From Rubrivivax sp. A210 (GTDB lineage Bacteria; Pseudomonadota; Gammaproteobacteria; Burkholderiales; Burkholderiaceae_C): a stretch of DNA of 64,000 nt. Position numbers and translations under genes: made by a program. The DNA is taken from positions 62,001 through 126,000 of the forward strand of contig NZ_CAJGBN010000056.1 in the NCBI RefSeq assembly GCF_904426505.1, read 5' to 3'. Shown piece by piece: positions 20,545 through 28,581 of the stretch. Position 1 is the stretch's first letter. Each line of letters begins with the position of its first letter. A model generated the notes under the pieces. It was not told where the DNA came from, ran no database searches, and was given only the letters and a program-made list of their open reading frames with translations.

Positions 20545-21825
20545 ATGCTGTATCAGATCTACGAAACGCAACGCGCGCTCATGGCGCCGTTCTCCGAGTT
20601 CGCCAGCGCGTCCGCCAAGCTGTTCGACCACCCGCTGTCGCCCTTTGCGCACTTCCCGATGGCGCAACGCATGTCGGCCAGCTTCGACCTGCTGCACCGC
20701 CTGGCCAAGGAATACGAGAAGCCGCCCTTCGCCATCACCGCCTCCACGGTGGGTGGGGTCGAGGTCGCGGTGCAGGAGCAGGTGGCGCTGAAGAAGCCCT
20801 TCTGCCGCCTGCTGCGCTTCAAGCGCTTCACCGACGACTCGGGCGCGCTCGAGACCATGAAGGCCCAGCCCACGGTGCTGGTGGTGGCGCCGCTGTCGGG
20901 CCACCACAGCACGCTGCTGCGCGACACCGTCAAGAGCCTGCTGTGCGACCACAAGGTCTTCATCACCGACTGGACCGACGCGCGCATGGTGCCGCTGTCC
21001 GCGGGGCCCTTCCACCTCGACGACTACGTCGGCTATGTGCAGGAGTTCATCCGCCACATCGGCCCCGAGGTGCATGTGATCTCGGTTTGCCAGCCCACGG
21101 TTCCGGTGCTGGCGGCGGTGTCGCTGCTGGCCAGCGGCGGTGAGCCCACGCCGCGCACGATGACCATGATGGGCGGCCCCATCGACGCGCGCAAGAGCCC
21201 CACGGCGGTCAACAACCTGGCCATGAACAAGAGCCATGGCTGGTTCGAGGCCAATGTGATCTTCGCCGTACCGCCCAACTTTCCGGCCTCCGGCCGCCGT
21301 GTCTACCCCGGCTTCCTGCAGCACACCGGCTTCGTGGCGATGAACCCCGACCGCCACCTGAGCAGCCATTACGACTACTTCCGCGACCTCATCCGCGGCG
21401 ATGACGACAGCGCCGAGGCGCACCGCCAGTTCTACGACGAATACAACGCCGTGCTCGACATGCCGGCCGAGTACTACCTCGAAACCATCAAGACCGTGTT
21501 CCAGGACTTCGCCCTCGTCAACGGCACCTGGGAGGTGAACGGCGAACCAGTGCGGCCTCAGGACATCACCACGACCGCCCTGCTCACCGTCGAAGGCGAG
21601 CTCGACGACATCTCCGGCGCCGGCCAGACCAAGGCCGCCCACGACCTGTGTACCGGCATCCCGGCCGAGCGCGGCTTCCACTACGACGCCCTTGGCGCCG
21701 GCCACTACGGCATCTTCTCGGGCCGGCGCTGGCGCGAGAAGGTCTACCCGCAGGTGCGCGACTTCATCTCGCGCTTCGACGTCGCCGCCAAGGCCGCTGA
21801 AGTGAAGGAATTGCGCGCCGGATAA
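20545..21825 (+). CDS. phaZ: Intracellular polyhydroxyalkanoate depolymerase PhaZ
   Basis: PhaZ mobilises the carbon store poly(3-hydroxybutyrate) by hydrolysing or thiolysing native granule polymer. The 426-residue protein matches the PhaZa1 type of Cupriavidus. The nucleophile is a cysteine, C182 in VISVCQPTVPV, rather than serine in a lipase box. The acid is in VEGELDDISGAGQT and the histidine in LGAGHYGIFSG. It has no signal peptide, as expected for a granule-associated cytosolic enzyme. ATG 20545 has GGAG before it; the open frame extends upstream through the operator and is not coding there. The PhaR-like palindrome upstream suggests induction when PHA accumulates. Confidence 0.96.
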   Translation: MLYQIYETQRALMAPFSEFASASAKLFDHPLSPFAHFPMAQRMSASFDLLHRLAKEYEKPPFAITASTVGGVEVAVQEQVALKKPFCRLLRFKRFTDDSGALETMKAQPTVLVVAPLSGHHSTLLRDTVKSLLCDHKVFITDWTDARMVPLSAGPFHLDDYVGYVQEFIRHIGPEVHVISVCQPTVPVLAAVSLLASGGEPTPRTMTMMGGPIDARKSPTAVNNLAMNKSHGWFEANVIFAVPPNFPASGRRVYPGFLQHTGFVAMNPDRHLSSHYDYFRDLIRGDDDSAEAHRQFYDEYNAVLDMPAEYYLETIKTVFQDFALVNGTWEVNGEPVRPQDITTTALLTVEGELDDISGAGQTKAAHDLCTGIPAERGFHYDALGAGHYGIFSGRRWREKVYPQVRDFISRFDVAAKAAEVKELRAG

Positions 21826-21832
21826 TCCGGCG

Positions 21833-22552
21833 GTGACCCCGCCCGACGCCGCGCCCTCCCACATCGACCGACCCGCCGATCCTGCCGCCCTGGCCGCGCG
21901 CCTGGACGCGGCACTGCCGCAGACGCAATGCACGCGCTGCGGCTACCCCGATTGCCGCGCCTATGCCGAGGCCATGGCGCACGAGGGCGCGGCCATCAAC
22001 CGCTGCCCGCCGGGCGGGGCCGAGGGCATCGCCCGCCTGGCTGTCCTGACCAGCCGTCCGCGGCTGCCGCTGGACCCCAGCCACGGCCATGAAGGCCCGC
22101 GCGCCCTCGCCGTCATCGACGAAGCCTGGTGCATAGGCTGCACGCTGTGCATCAAGGCCTGCCCGGTGGACTGCATCGTCGGCGCTTCCAAGCTCATGCA
22201 CACGGTCATAGCCGCCCAATGCACCGGCTGCGAACTCTGCGTGCCGGCGTGCCCGGTCGACTGCATCGCGATGGTGCCGGTTACCGGCACAAGCAGCGGC
22301 TGGCAGGCCTGGAGCCCGGCGCAGGCCGACGAGGCGCGCGCACGCTACGACTTCCACCGCTGGCGCGTCGAGCGAGACCTGCGTGACCACGAGGCCCGCC
22401 TCGTCGCCAAGGCCCAGGCCAAGCTGGCCGATCTGGAAGGTGCCAGCCGGCTCACCGACCCGGCGGCGCTGGCCGCCAAGCGCGCCGTGATCGAGGCCGC
22501 CCTGCAGCGCGCCCGTGCCCGCCGTGCTGAGACAAGTCCCGATGAAGACTGA
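21833..22552 (+). CDS. rnfB: RnfB/RsxB-type ferredoxin (electron transport complex subunit B-like)
   Basis: The 239-residue protein carries an N-terminal Fes domain (C-x2-C-x4-C near residues 33-41, then a further Cys in NRCPPGG). Two [4Fe-4S] ferredoxin motifs follow, CIGCTLCIKACPVDCI and CTGCELCVPACPVDCI, and then a helical basic tail. It lacks the N-terminal membrane anchor of enterobacterial RnfB, and no rnfACDGE genes are nearby. It may therefore be a soluble electron carrier rather than part of an Rnf pump. The start is GTG 21833, 8 nt after the phaZ stop. Its end overlaps nth by 11 nt, an rnfB-nth link also seen in other proteobacteria. Confidence 0.92.
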   Translation: MTPPDAAPSHIDRPADPAALAARLDAALPQTQCTRCGYPDCRAYAEAMAHEGAAINRCPPGGAEGIARLAVLTSRPRLPLDPSHGHEGPRALAVIDEAWCIGCTLCIKACPVDCIVGASKLMHTVIAAQCTGCELCVPACPVDCIAMVPVTGTSSGWQAWSPAQADEARARYDFHRWRVERDLRDHEARLVAKAQAKLADLEGASRLTDPAALAAKRAVIEAALQRARARRAETSPDED

Positions 22553-23201
22553 AGCCATCGAGCCCTTCTTCGCCACCCTGGCGGCGGCCAACCCCAGCCC
22601 GCGCAGCGAACTGGAATACGCCAGCGTCTTCGAACTGCTGGCCGCCGTGCTGCTCTCGGCCCAGGCCACCGATGTCGGCGTCAACAAGGCGACGCCGGCG
22701 CTGTTCGCGCTGGCACCCACGCCGCAGAAGATGGTCGATCTGGGCGTAGCGCGTGTCACCGAGCTGATCCGCACCATAGGCCTCTTCCGCACCAAGGCGC
22801 GCAACCTGGTCGCCACCAGCCAGATCCTGGTCATGCAACACGGCGGCCTCGTGCCGCGCTCGCGCGAAGCCCTCGAGGCCCTGCCCGGCGTCGGCCGCAA
22901 GACCGCCAACGTAGTGCTCAACGTGGCCTTTGGCGAGCCGACGATGGCGGTCGACACCCATGTCTTCCGCGTCGGCAACCGCACCGGCCTGGCGCCAGGG
23001 CGCAACCCGGCGGAGGTTGAGGCGCAATTGCTGCGGCGCGTGCCGCCGCGCTATGCCGTCGACGCCCACCACTGGTTGATCCTGCACGGCCGCTACGTCT
23101 GCCAGGCACGCGCACCGCGCTGCCAGGCCTGCGCCGTTCGCCAGTGGTGCGACCACGGCGCTTCTACAATGCCCGCGGGAGACAACGATGGGCCAGCTTG
23201 A
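22542..23201 (+). CDS. nth: Endonuclease III
   Basis: This base-excision repair DNA glycosylase/AP lyase removes oxidised pyrimidines. The 219-residue protein has the helix-hairpin-helix LEALPGVGRKTANVV with catalytic K120, the acid D138 (VDTHVFRV), and the C-terminal [4Fe-4S] ligands C-x6-C-x2-C-x5-C. Numbering equals E. coli Nth. ATG 22542 lies within the rnfB end. Its stop overlaps the next small gene by 14 nt. Confidence 0.97.
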   Translation: MKTEAIEPFFATLAAANPSPRSELEYASVFELLAAVLLSAQATDVGVNKATPALFALAPTPQKMVDLGVARVTELIRTIGLFRTKARNLVATSQILVMQHGGLVPRSREALEALPGVGRKTANVVLNVAFGEPTMAVDTHVFRVGNRTGLAPGRNPAEVEAQLLRRVPPRYAVDAHHWLILHGRYVCQARAPRCQACAVRQWCDHGASTMPAGDNDGPA

Positions 23202-23406
23202 AGACCTTGCCGAACGCGTCGAGCGCCTGCTGCTCAGGCACCAGGAGCTCAAGCGCACGAGCGCCCTGCTCGAACAGCAACTGCAGGCCGTGAGCGCCGA
23301 GCGCGACAGCCTGCGCTCGCGCCTGGCGGCGGCGCGCGCCCGCGTCGACGCCCTCATTGAACGCCTGCCGGCCGAAGGCGGCAAGGCTGGCGCCACCACC
23401 CCATGA
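23188..23406 (+). CDS. Small coiled-coil protein, ZapB-like (TIGR02449 type)
   Basis: This 72-residue protein is almost wholly a predicted coiled coil with Leu heptads (LEDLAERVERLLLRHQELKR...). It always precedes zapA in many beta- and gammaproteobacteria and is thought to be a divisome-associated ZapB-like protein, though the function is unproven. It starts inside the nth end and its stop overlaps the zapA start (ATGA). Confidence 0.85.
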   Translation: MGQLEDLAERVERLLLRHQELKRTSALLEQQLQAVSAERDSLRSRLAAARARVDALIERLPAEGGKAGATTP

Positions 23407-23717
23407 AGCAGGTCGAAGTCAGCATCCTCGGCCAGGTCTATGTGCTCGGCTGCCCCGAAGGCGGCGAGGCCCACCTGGCCACCGCGGTGGCCGCGGTCGA
23501 CCGCGAGATGACCACCATACGCGAGGCGGGCAAGGTGAGGGCGCGCGAGCGCATCGCAGTGCTGGCGGCGCTGAACCTGGCCTACCAGTTGTCCGAGCGC
23601 GGCATTCCGGTGACTGCGCCCGCAGCCGCGGGCACGGCAGCCGGCGCTGCGGCCGACATCGAGGCCCTGGTGCGCCGCATCGACCAGGCCCTGGGCGAAG
23701 ACGGCCGCCTGCTGTGA
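23403..23717 (+). CDS. zapA: Cell division protein ZapA
   Basis: ZapA crosslinks FtsZ filaments at the Z ring. The 104-residue product has the N-terminal ZapA fold (KQVEVSILGQVYVLGCPEG) and a long C-terminal helix interrupted here by an Ala/Gly-rich stretch (about 73-85). It is coupled to the coiled-coil gene by an ATGA overlap and is followed by 6S RNA, the conserved order in this lineage. Confidence 0.94.
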   Translation: MKQVEVSILGQVYVLGCPEGGEAHLATAVAAVDREMTTIREAGKVRARERIAVLAALNLAYQLSERGIPVTAPAAAGTAAGAAADIEALVRRIDQALGEDGRLL

Positions 23718-23751
23718 TTTTCGGCGCGCACGCAGGCGCGGTTTCGAGGTC

Positions 23752-23757
23752 TAGAAT
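23752..23757 (+). promoter_or_regulatory. -10 element (TAGAAT) of the 6S RNA gene
   Basis: TAGAAT lies 14 bp before the 5' strand of the closing stem of 6S RNA. No strong -35 hexamer is visible in the GC-rich upstream sequence. The implied transcription start is about 23764. Confidence 0.5.
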
Positions 23758-23763
23758 GGACTC

Positions 23764-23944
23764 GTCCGTCGTGTCCCGTGGGCTCAATATTTCCTTGAAC
23801 CGATGCTCATTGAGCCAGGGCTTGGAACATTGCCAGGCTGGTGTGATCGTCTCGCGTCAGATGAACCCGAAGCTTGGCTGACCTCGCCCACCTGAACTTC
23901 CCTGAGGGTTCAGGAATGCGGCTCACGGTTCACGGCGGACACCC
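23764..23944 (+). ncRNA. ssrS: 6S RNA
   Basis: 6S RNA binds the RNA polymerase housekeeping holoenzyme as a promoter mimic and lowers transcription in stationary phase. The segment between zapA and the EVE gene is non-coding. Its ends pair: GTGTCC-CGTG at 23771-23780 with CACG-GC-GGACAC at 23931-23942 (GC bulge). Internal complementary arms (such as GGGCTCAAT with ATTGAGCC, CCTGA/TTCAGG elements) and the roughly 180-nt length fit the 6S fold. The genomic position after zapA is the conserved one. Ends are approximate. Confidence 0.85.
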
Positions 23945-23968
23945 CTTCCACCCGTTCTTCCGCAAGCC

Positions 23969-24433
<465 letters not shown>

Positions 24434-25249
24434 TTGGACCTCGGCGCCACCCTCGTCGTCGAATTGCTGGCCCTGGGCGCGGCGGTCGGCTTCCTGGCCG
24501 GGCTGCTGGGCATTGGTGGGGGCATGGTCATGGTCCCGATCATGACGCTGCTGCTCACGCAGCGCGGCGTGCCTGCACCCCTGGCGGTGAAGATGTCCAT
24601 CGCAACCTCGATGGCCACCATCATGTTCACCTCGCTGTCCAGCGTGCGCGCCCACCACCGCCTCGGCGCGGTGCGCTGGGAGATCGCACGCGCCATGGCG
24701 CCCGGCATCGTGACGGGCGGCCTGCTCGCCGGCGCCGGCGCCTTTGCGCTGCTCAAGGGCCAGGGCCTGGCCTTGCTGTTCGCAGCCTTCATCGGCTATT
24801 CGGCGCTCAAGATGATGCGCAACACCGCGCCGCGCCCGGGCCGCCAATTGCCCGGCGCCTGGGCCCAGGCCGGCGTCGGCGTCGGCATCGGCTTTGCGTC
24901 GGCCCTGCTCGGCGCCGGCGGCGCCTTCATGTCCGTCCCCTTCATGACCTGGTGCAATGTGCCGCCGCGCCAGGCCGTGGCCACGGCAGCCGCCATCGGC
25001 TTCCCCATCGCCCTGGCCAGCACTGCTGGCTACCTGATCAGCGGGCGCGATCTCGCGCCGGCGCTGCCGGGCGCCTTCGGCTACCTCTACCTGCCGGCCC
25101 TGGCCGTGGTGTCGGTGGCCAGTGTGACACTGGCGCCGGTGGGCGCGCGCACGGCGCAGCGCATCGACGTCACGCTGCTCAAGCGCTTGTTCGCGCTGAT
25201 GCTGCTGGCGCTTGCCGCCAGCATGCTGCGGCAGGCCTTCGCGACCTGA
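24434..25249 (+). CDS. Sulfite/organosulfonate exporter TauE/SafE family permease
   Basis: This is an inner-membrane protein of 271 residues with about eight hydrophobic segments. It has the two family repeats, seen as GFLAGLLGIGGGMVMVPIM in the first half and GFASALLGAGGAFMSVPFM in the second. The start is TTG 24434, immediately after the EVE stop (TGATTG); no ATG lies early enough to keep the first repeat. The cargo is not known; sulfite, sulfoacetate and other anions are reported for relatives. The stop abuts the convergent PAS-GGDEF gene with no gap. Confidence 0.85.
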   Translation: MDLGATLVVELLALGAAVGFLAGLLGIGGGMVMVPIMTLLLTQRGVPAPLAVKMSIATSMATIMFTSLSSVRAHHRLGAVRWEIARAMAPGIVTGGLLAGAGAFALLKGQGLALLFAAFIGYSALKMMRNTAPRPGRQLPGAWAQAGVGVGIGFASALLGAGGAFMSVPFMTWCNVPPRQAVATAAAIGFPIALASTAGYLISGRDLAPALPGAFGYLYLPALAVVSVASVTLAPVGARTAQRIDVTLLKRLFALMLLALAASMLRQAFAT

Positions 25250-26266
25250 TCAGCCCTGGTCGAAGCGGATCGCGGCCAGCGTGACCTGGTTGCCGCCGCG
25301 CCGCCGCGCCTCGGCCAGCGCCGCCTCGCAGGCCGCCGTCAACGCGTCCTGGGTATTGGCCGTGTGCGGGAAACTGGCCACGCCCAGCGCCACCGTGAAG
25401 CCGAACTCCTGGCCCTCGTGTACGACGACCTGGGTCGCGCACTGGCGGCGCAGGCCTTCCATGCGCGCATGCGCCGTGGCCAGGCCCACGCCCGAGAGCA
25501 GCACCGCGAAGCGCTGCGCCTCGTAGTGGCAGGAGGCATCCATGGCCCGCGTGCCACCACGCAGCAGCCGGCCCATGGCCTCGAGCACGCGGTCGTCGCC
25601 GGCACTGCCCAGCGAGCGCGCCTTGGCACCAGCAGGGTCGATCTGGATGAAGACAATGGCGAACTCACGATGCTCGCGCGTCGAGAGGTCGACCTCGCGG
25701 CGCAACTGGTCTTCGAAATGGCTGCGCCGGTGCAGGCCCGACAGCGGCTCGCGCAGCGCCTGGTCGCGGATCTCGCGCCGCAGTTGGTCATTCGCGCGCT
25801 GCTGCTGCTCGATCTGCTCAAGGGCAGCACGCAGCTGGGCCTCGCGCTGGCGGCGCCCGGCCAGGTCGCTCCAGATGCAGCACAGCCAGCGGTGGCCATT
25901 GCCGTCGACCGCGCCGACGATGCGCAACACCTCGAACTCGCGCCGGTTGCCGCGCCATTCGAGGCGATGCTCGCTCAGCAGCGGTTCGTTCTGCGCCTGG
26001 GCGGTCAGCTCGGCCGCGCGCAGGGCTGTCGCCAGCGGGGCATCGAACAGCTCGGCATCGCTGCGGCCGATGATCTCGCCGACCGGGCAGCCGATGAAAA
26101 CGGCCATGGCCTCGTTGACGTGCAGGTAGCGGCCTCCCGCCTGGTCCTTGACGGACAGCAGTTCGCCGCGCGCCGCCAACGCGCTTTCGAAGGCGCTGCC
26201 GAGCAAGGCCGAGAGGTCGCGCTTGACGGCGGCGCCGAACGCAGGGGATTCGACAGGCAGGGTCAT
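25250..26266 (-). CDS. PAS-GGDEF protein with degenerate GGDEF motif
   Basis: The 338-residue protein has a PAS domain (about 35-135), a coiled-coil linker (about 138-170) and a GGDEF-like domain (about 170-335). The diguanylate cyclase signature is lost: the residues at the GGDEF position are E249-A-Q-R-F253 (bases 25508-25522), in the context CHYEAQRFAVLL. Another conserved start, DPLTGLxNR, is also eroded to EPLSGLHRR. It should not make c-di-GMP and may be a sensor or GTP/c-di-GMP-binding partner. ATG 26266 was chosen because upstream frame extension lacks similarity. It is cytosolic with no membrane segment. Confidence 0.85.
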   Translation of the reverse strand: MTLPVESPAFGAAVKRDLSALLGSAFESALAARGELLSVKDQAGGRYLHVNEAMAVFIGCPVGEIIGRSDAELFDAPLATALRAAELTAQAQNEPLLSEHRLEWRGNRREFEVLRIVGAVDGNGHRWLCCIWSDLAGRRQREAQLRAALEQIEQQQRANDQLRREIRDQALREPLSGLHRRSHFEDQLRREVDLSTREHREFAIVFIQIDPAGAKARSLGSAGDDRVLEAMGRLLRGGTRAMDASCHYEAQRFAVLLSGVGLATAHARMEGLRRQCATQVVVHEGQEFGFTVALGVASFPHTANTQDALTAACEAALAEARRRGGNQVTLAAIRFDQG

Positions 26267-26687
26267 GGGTTGAACATTCGGGCCGCGCGCCCCCGCACTG
26301 GGGCCGCACCATTCTGCAGCGTTGACTCTATGTTGGTGGGGCGGGTGCGGCAGAGCAAGCAACTTCGGCGGCTTATTCCCTAGATTGACCCTTGGCAACG
26401 GCCATATTACCCTGGCCTGTATCCAGCGCGACTCAGGTCTATCCTCCATCGTCAGACTGTCGTTGCCCCGCTGCACGATGCGGCTGGCGCGGCGAGTTGA
26501 ATGCAGTCTATAATTTCGGGCTTTGCTGAGACACACGAGTTCCGCGCGCCCGCTGCGACACCAGTCTCCCTGCTTCCACCCCGGCACCTGCCCGGGTGGC
26601 AACGCGGAGGGAACTGGTCCAAGCCCTAAGAATGGGCGAGCAGGCAAACAGGCGCGGAGCGTGTACAACACCTGGATCCCCGTACCC
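26267..26687. other. 421-bp divergent intergenic region upstream of rpsU and the PAS-GGDEF gene
   Basis: No gene is supported here. The right part holds a TATAAT at 26510-26515 that probably starts the rpsU transcript, giving a leader of about 165 nt. The leader contains a stable stem CCACCC...GGGTGG (within 26577-26602) and lacks a good ribosome site before rpsU. The left part has TTGACC at 26385-26390 with no matching -10 at proper spacing. The promoter of the minus-strand gene is not clear. Confidence 0.5.
26510..26515 (+). promoter_or_regulatory. -10 element (TATAAT) for rpsU
   Basis: A perfect TATAAT 173 bp before the rpsU start, in otherwise GC-rich DNA. The -35 position at 17 bp (about 26487) is not consensus-like, so the start may use an extended or activator-assisted promoter. 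Confidence 0.55.
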
Positions 26688-26900
26688 ATGACCACCATTC
26701 GCGTCAAAGAAAACGAGCCGTTCGACGTTGCCCTGCGCCGCTTCAAGCGCACGATCGAGAAGATCGGCCTTTTGACCGAGTTGCGGGCACGCGAGTTCTA
26801 CGAGAAGCCCACCGCCGAGCGCAAGCGCAAGAAGGCGGCCGCGGTCAAGCGCCACTTCAAGCGCGTGCGCAGCATGCAGCTGCCCAAGAAGCTTTACTGA
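26688..26900 (+). CDS. rpsU: 30S ribosomal protein S21
   Basis: S21 sits near the anti-Shine-Dalgarno end of 16S rRNA and aids initiation. The 70-residue protein is of normal length and matches the betaproteobacterial form (MTTIRVKENEPFDVALRRFK). It is strongly basic in the second half. ATG 26688 is chosen by homology; the bases before it (CCTGGATCCCCGTACCC) show no clear Shine-Dalgarno. The downstream gene is yqeY, as in the classical rpsU macromolecular-synthesis locus, but dnaG and rpoD do not follow. Confidence 0.97.
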   Translation: MTTIRVKENEPFDVALRRFKRTIEKIGLLTELRAREFYEKPTAERKRKKAAAVKRHFKRVRSMQLPKKLY

Positions 26901-26947
26901 TCCCGCTGTCGCCGGCTGCCGGCCCGCGCAGCCTGCCGGCCAGACCC

Positions 26948-26976
26948 AAGCCCGCGCGGCCCGCCGCAGCGGGCTT
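26948..26976 (+). terminator. GC-rich hairpin between rpsU and the yqeY-type gene
   Basis: AAGCCCGC and GCGGGCTT form an 8-bp perfect stem around a 13-nt loop, 47 bp after rpsU. The following TGTTCCGTT is only weakly T-rich, so this may be an attenuator giving high rpsU and low downstream expression. The structure is seen; the function is inferred. Confidence 0.4.
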
Positions 26977-26997
26977 GTTCCGTTCAGGAGCCCGTCC

Positions 26998-27459
26998 ATG
27001 AGCCTCAAGGATCGCATCACCGCAGACATGAAGGACGCCATGCGCGCCAAGGATGCGGCGCGCCTGTCGACCATTCGCATGCTGCTGGCCGCCTGCAAGC
27101 AGCGCGAGGTCGATGAGCGCATCGTGCTCGACGACGCCGCGGTGGTCGGCCTCGTCGACAAGCTGATCAAGCAGCGGCGCGATTCGATCACGGCCTTCGA
27201 GCAGGGCGGACGCGCCGACCTTGTCGAAAAGGAAACGGCCGAGGTCAGCGTGCTCGAGGCCTACCTGCCGCAGCGTCTTTCGGCCGAACAGGTGGCCGCA
27301 GCCGTGGCCTCGTTGGGCGCCGAGTTGGCCGCCGAACAGGGCCGCGCGCTGGGCCCCGGCGACATGGGCCGCGTGATGGCCGCCGCCAAGGCCCGCCTGA
27401 GCGGCCAGGCCGAGATGGCCCTGGTCTCGGCCGCGGTCAAGCAACTGCTGGCAAAGTAA
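26998..27459 (+). CDS. GatB/YqeY domain-containing protein
   Basis: The 153-residue protein is of the YqeY family (MSLKDRITADMKDAMRAKD...), related to the tRNA-binding tail domain of GatB. Its role is not established; tRNA-linked transamidation or binding is suggested by the domain. CAGGAG precedes ATG 26998. It lies in the conserved place after rpsU. Confidence 0.92.
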   Translation: MSLKDRITADMKDAMRAKDAARLSTIRMLLAACKQREVDERIVLDDAAVVGLVDKLIKQRRDSITAFEQGGRADLVEKETAEVSVLEAYLPQRLSAEQVAAAVASLGAELAAEQGRALGPGDMGRVMAAAKARLSGQAEMALVSAAVKQLLAK

Positions 27460-27463
27460 GGCC

Positions 27464-27808
27464 ATGAGCACATTGCCCTTCCGCCCGGTTTCGCCCGACG
27501 TCTGCGTCGCCCCGCAACTCACGCCCTCGGCCATGGCCGAGGCCGCGGCGGCGGGCTTTCGCAGCGTGGTCAACAACCGCCCCGACTTCGAACACGGCCC
27601 CGACCAGCCCACCAGCGCCGCCATCGAGGCCGCCGCCCGCGCCGCCGGGCTTGAGTACCGCCACCTGCCGGTGGACGGCGGCTGGCAGTCGCCCGAGGAG
27701 ATCGCCGCCTTCGCGCGGCTGATGCAGGAGTTGCCGCGGCCCATCCTGGCTTTTTGCCGCTCGGGCGCGCGTTCGAGCCGCCTTTTCGCCGCAGCGTCTT
27801 CGATCTAG
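27464..27808 (+). CDS. TIGR01244-type sulfur transferase/phosphatase-like protein (DUF442)
   Basis: The 114-residue protein resembles the N-terminal (Blh-type) domain of beta-lactamase-like hydrolase fusions. These have a dual-specificity phosphatase fold with a cysteine loop, here AFCRSGARSSRL with C near residue 98. The opening block FRPVSPDVCVAPQLTPSAMAEAAAAGF and VNNRPD are family hallmarks. Relatives are linked to sulfide oxidation or phosphatase activity, but the substrate is not proven. It starts 4 nt after the yqeY-type gene, so the two are probably co-transcribed. Confidence 0.82.
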   Translation: MSTLPFRPVSPDVCVAPQLTPSAMAEAAAAGFRSVVNNRPDFEHGPDQPTSAAIEAAARAAGLEYRHLPVDGGWQSPEEIAAFARLMQELPRPILAFCRSGARSSRLFAAASSI

Positions 27809-27942
27809 CCCGATTCGGTCGCCAGAATAGGGGCATGCCCGCGTGCCTGCCGGCCCAGGTGCAGGCCGGCCGTGGGCCGTCATCCCATAGAGTCTGCTGT
27901 TCGCCGCGCACGGGTGGCGCAGCGCAAAGAGGAGGAAGCCGA

Positions 27943-28581
27943 GTGGGTGCATTTCTGCGACTGTCCAACATCATCGACGCCTGCACCGAGTGGGTGGGCC
28001 GCTGGACCTCATGGCTCATCTTGGCGGCGGTGCTGATCAGCGCCGTCAACGCCGTGGTGCGCAAGGCCTTCAACGTGGGATCGAACGCCTTCCTCGAGAT
28101 CCAGTGGTACCTGTTCGCCGCGGTCTTTCTGCTGGCGGCGGGCTACACCCTGCTGCGCAACGAGCATGTGCGCATCGACGTGATCCTGCACCGCTTCAGC
28201 AAGCGCACGCAGATCATCATCGAGGCGGTTTGCATCGTGCTGTTCCTGTTTCCCTTCTGCATCAACGTGATCATGCTGGTGTGGCCGCTGGTGGTGCAGG
28301 CCTACGTCACAGGCGAGATGTCGTCCAACGCCGGGGGCCTGATCCGCTGGCCGGTGTATGCGCTGGTGCCGCTGGGCATGGGCCTGCTGCTGGCGCAGGG
28401 TGTGTCCGAGTTCATCAAGCGCATTGCCTTCCTGCAGGGCCTGATCGACGACCCGACCAAGAGGAAGGTCGCCAAGACCGCCGAGGAAGAACTGGCCGAG
28501 TTCGTGCGCGCCAAGGCCGAGGCCGATGAGGCCGCCGCCGCGGCCGCCCTCGCCGCTGCCGCCCAGGGAGCGCGCAAATGA
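27943..28581 (+). CDS. TRAP transporter small permease (DctQ family)
   Basis: DctQ-type subunits are four-helix membrane proteins that pair with the large permease of tripartite ATP-independent periplasmic transporters. The 212-residue product shows four hydrophobic segments (about 18-38, 55-75, 90-115, 140-165) and the motif EIQWYLFAAVFLLAAGYTLLRNEHVRID. A cytosolic tail rich in Ala, Glu and Lys follows. I chose GTG 27943, with GGAGGA 7-8 nt before it; the longer frame starting near 27754 includes non-coding sequence. It overlaps the next gene by four bases. Confidence 0.92.
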   Translation: MGAFLRLSNIIDACTEWVGRWTSWLILAAVLISAVNAVVRKAFNVGSNAFLEIQWYLFAAVFLLAAGYTLLRNEHVRIDVILHRFSKRTQIIIEAVCIVLFLFPFCINVIMLVWPLVVQAYVTGEMSSNAGGLIRWPVYALVPLGMGLLLAQGVSEFIKRIAFLQGLIDDPTKRKVAKTAEEELAEFVRAKAEADEAAAAAALAAAAQGARK

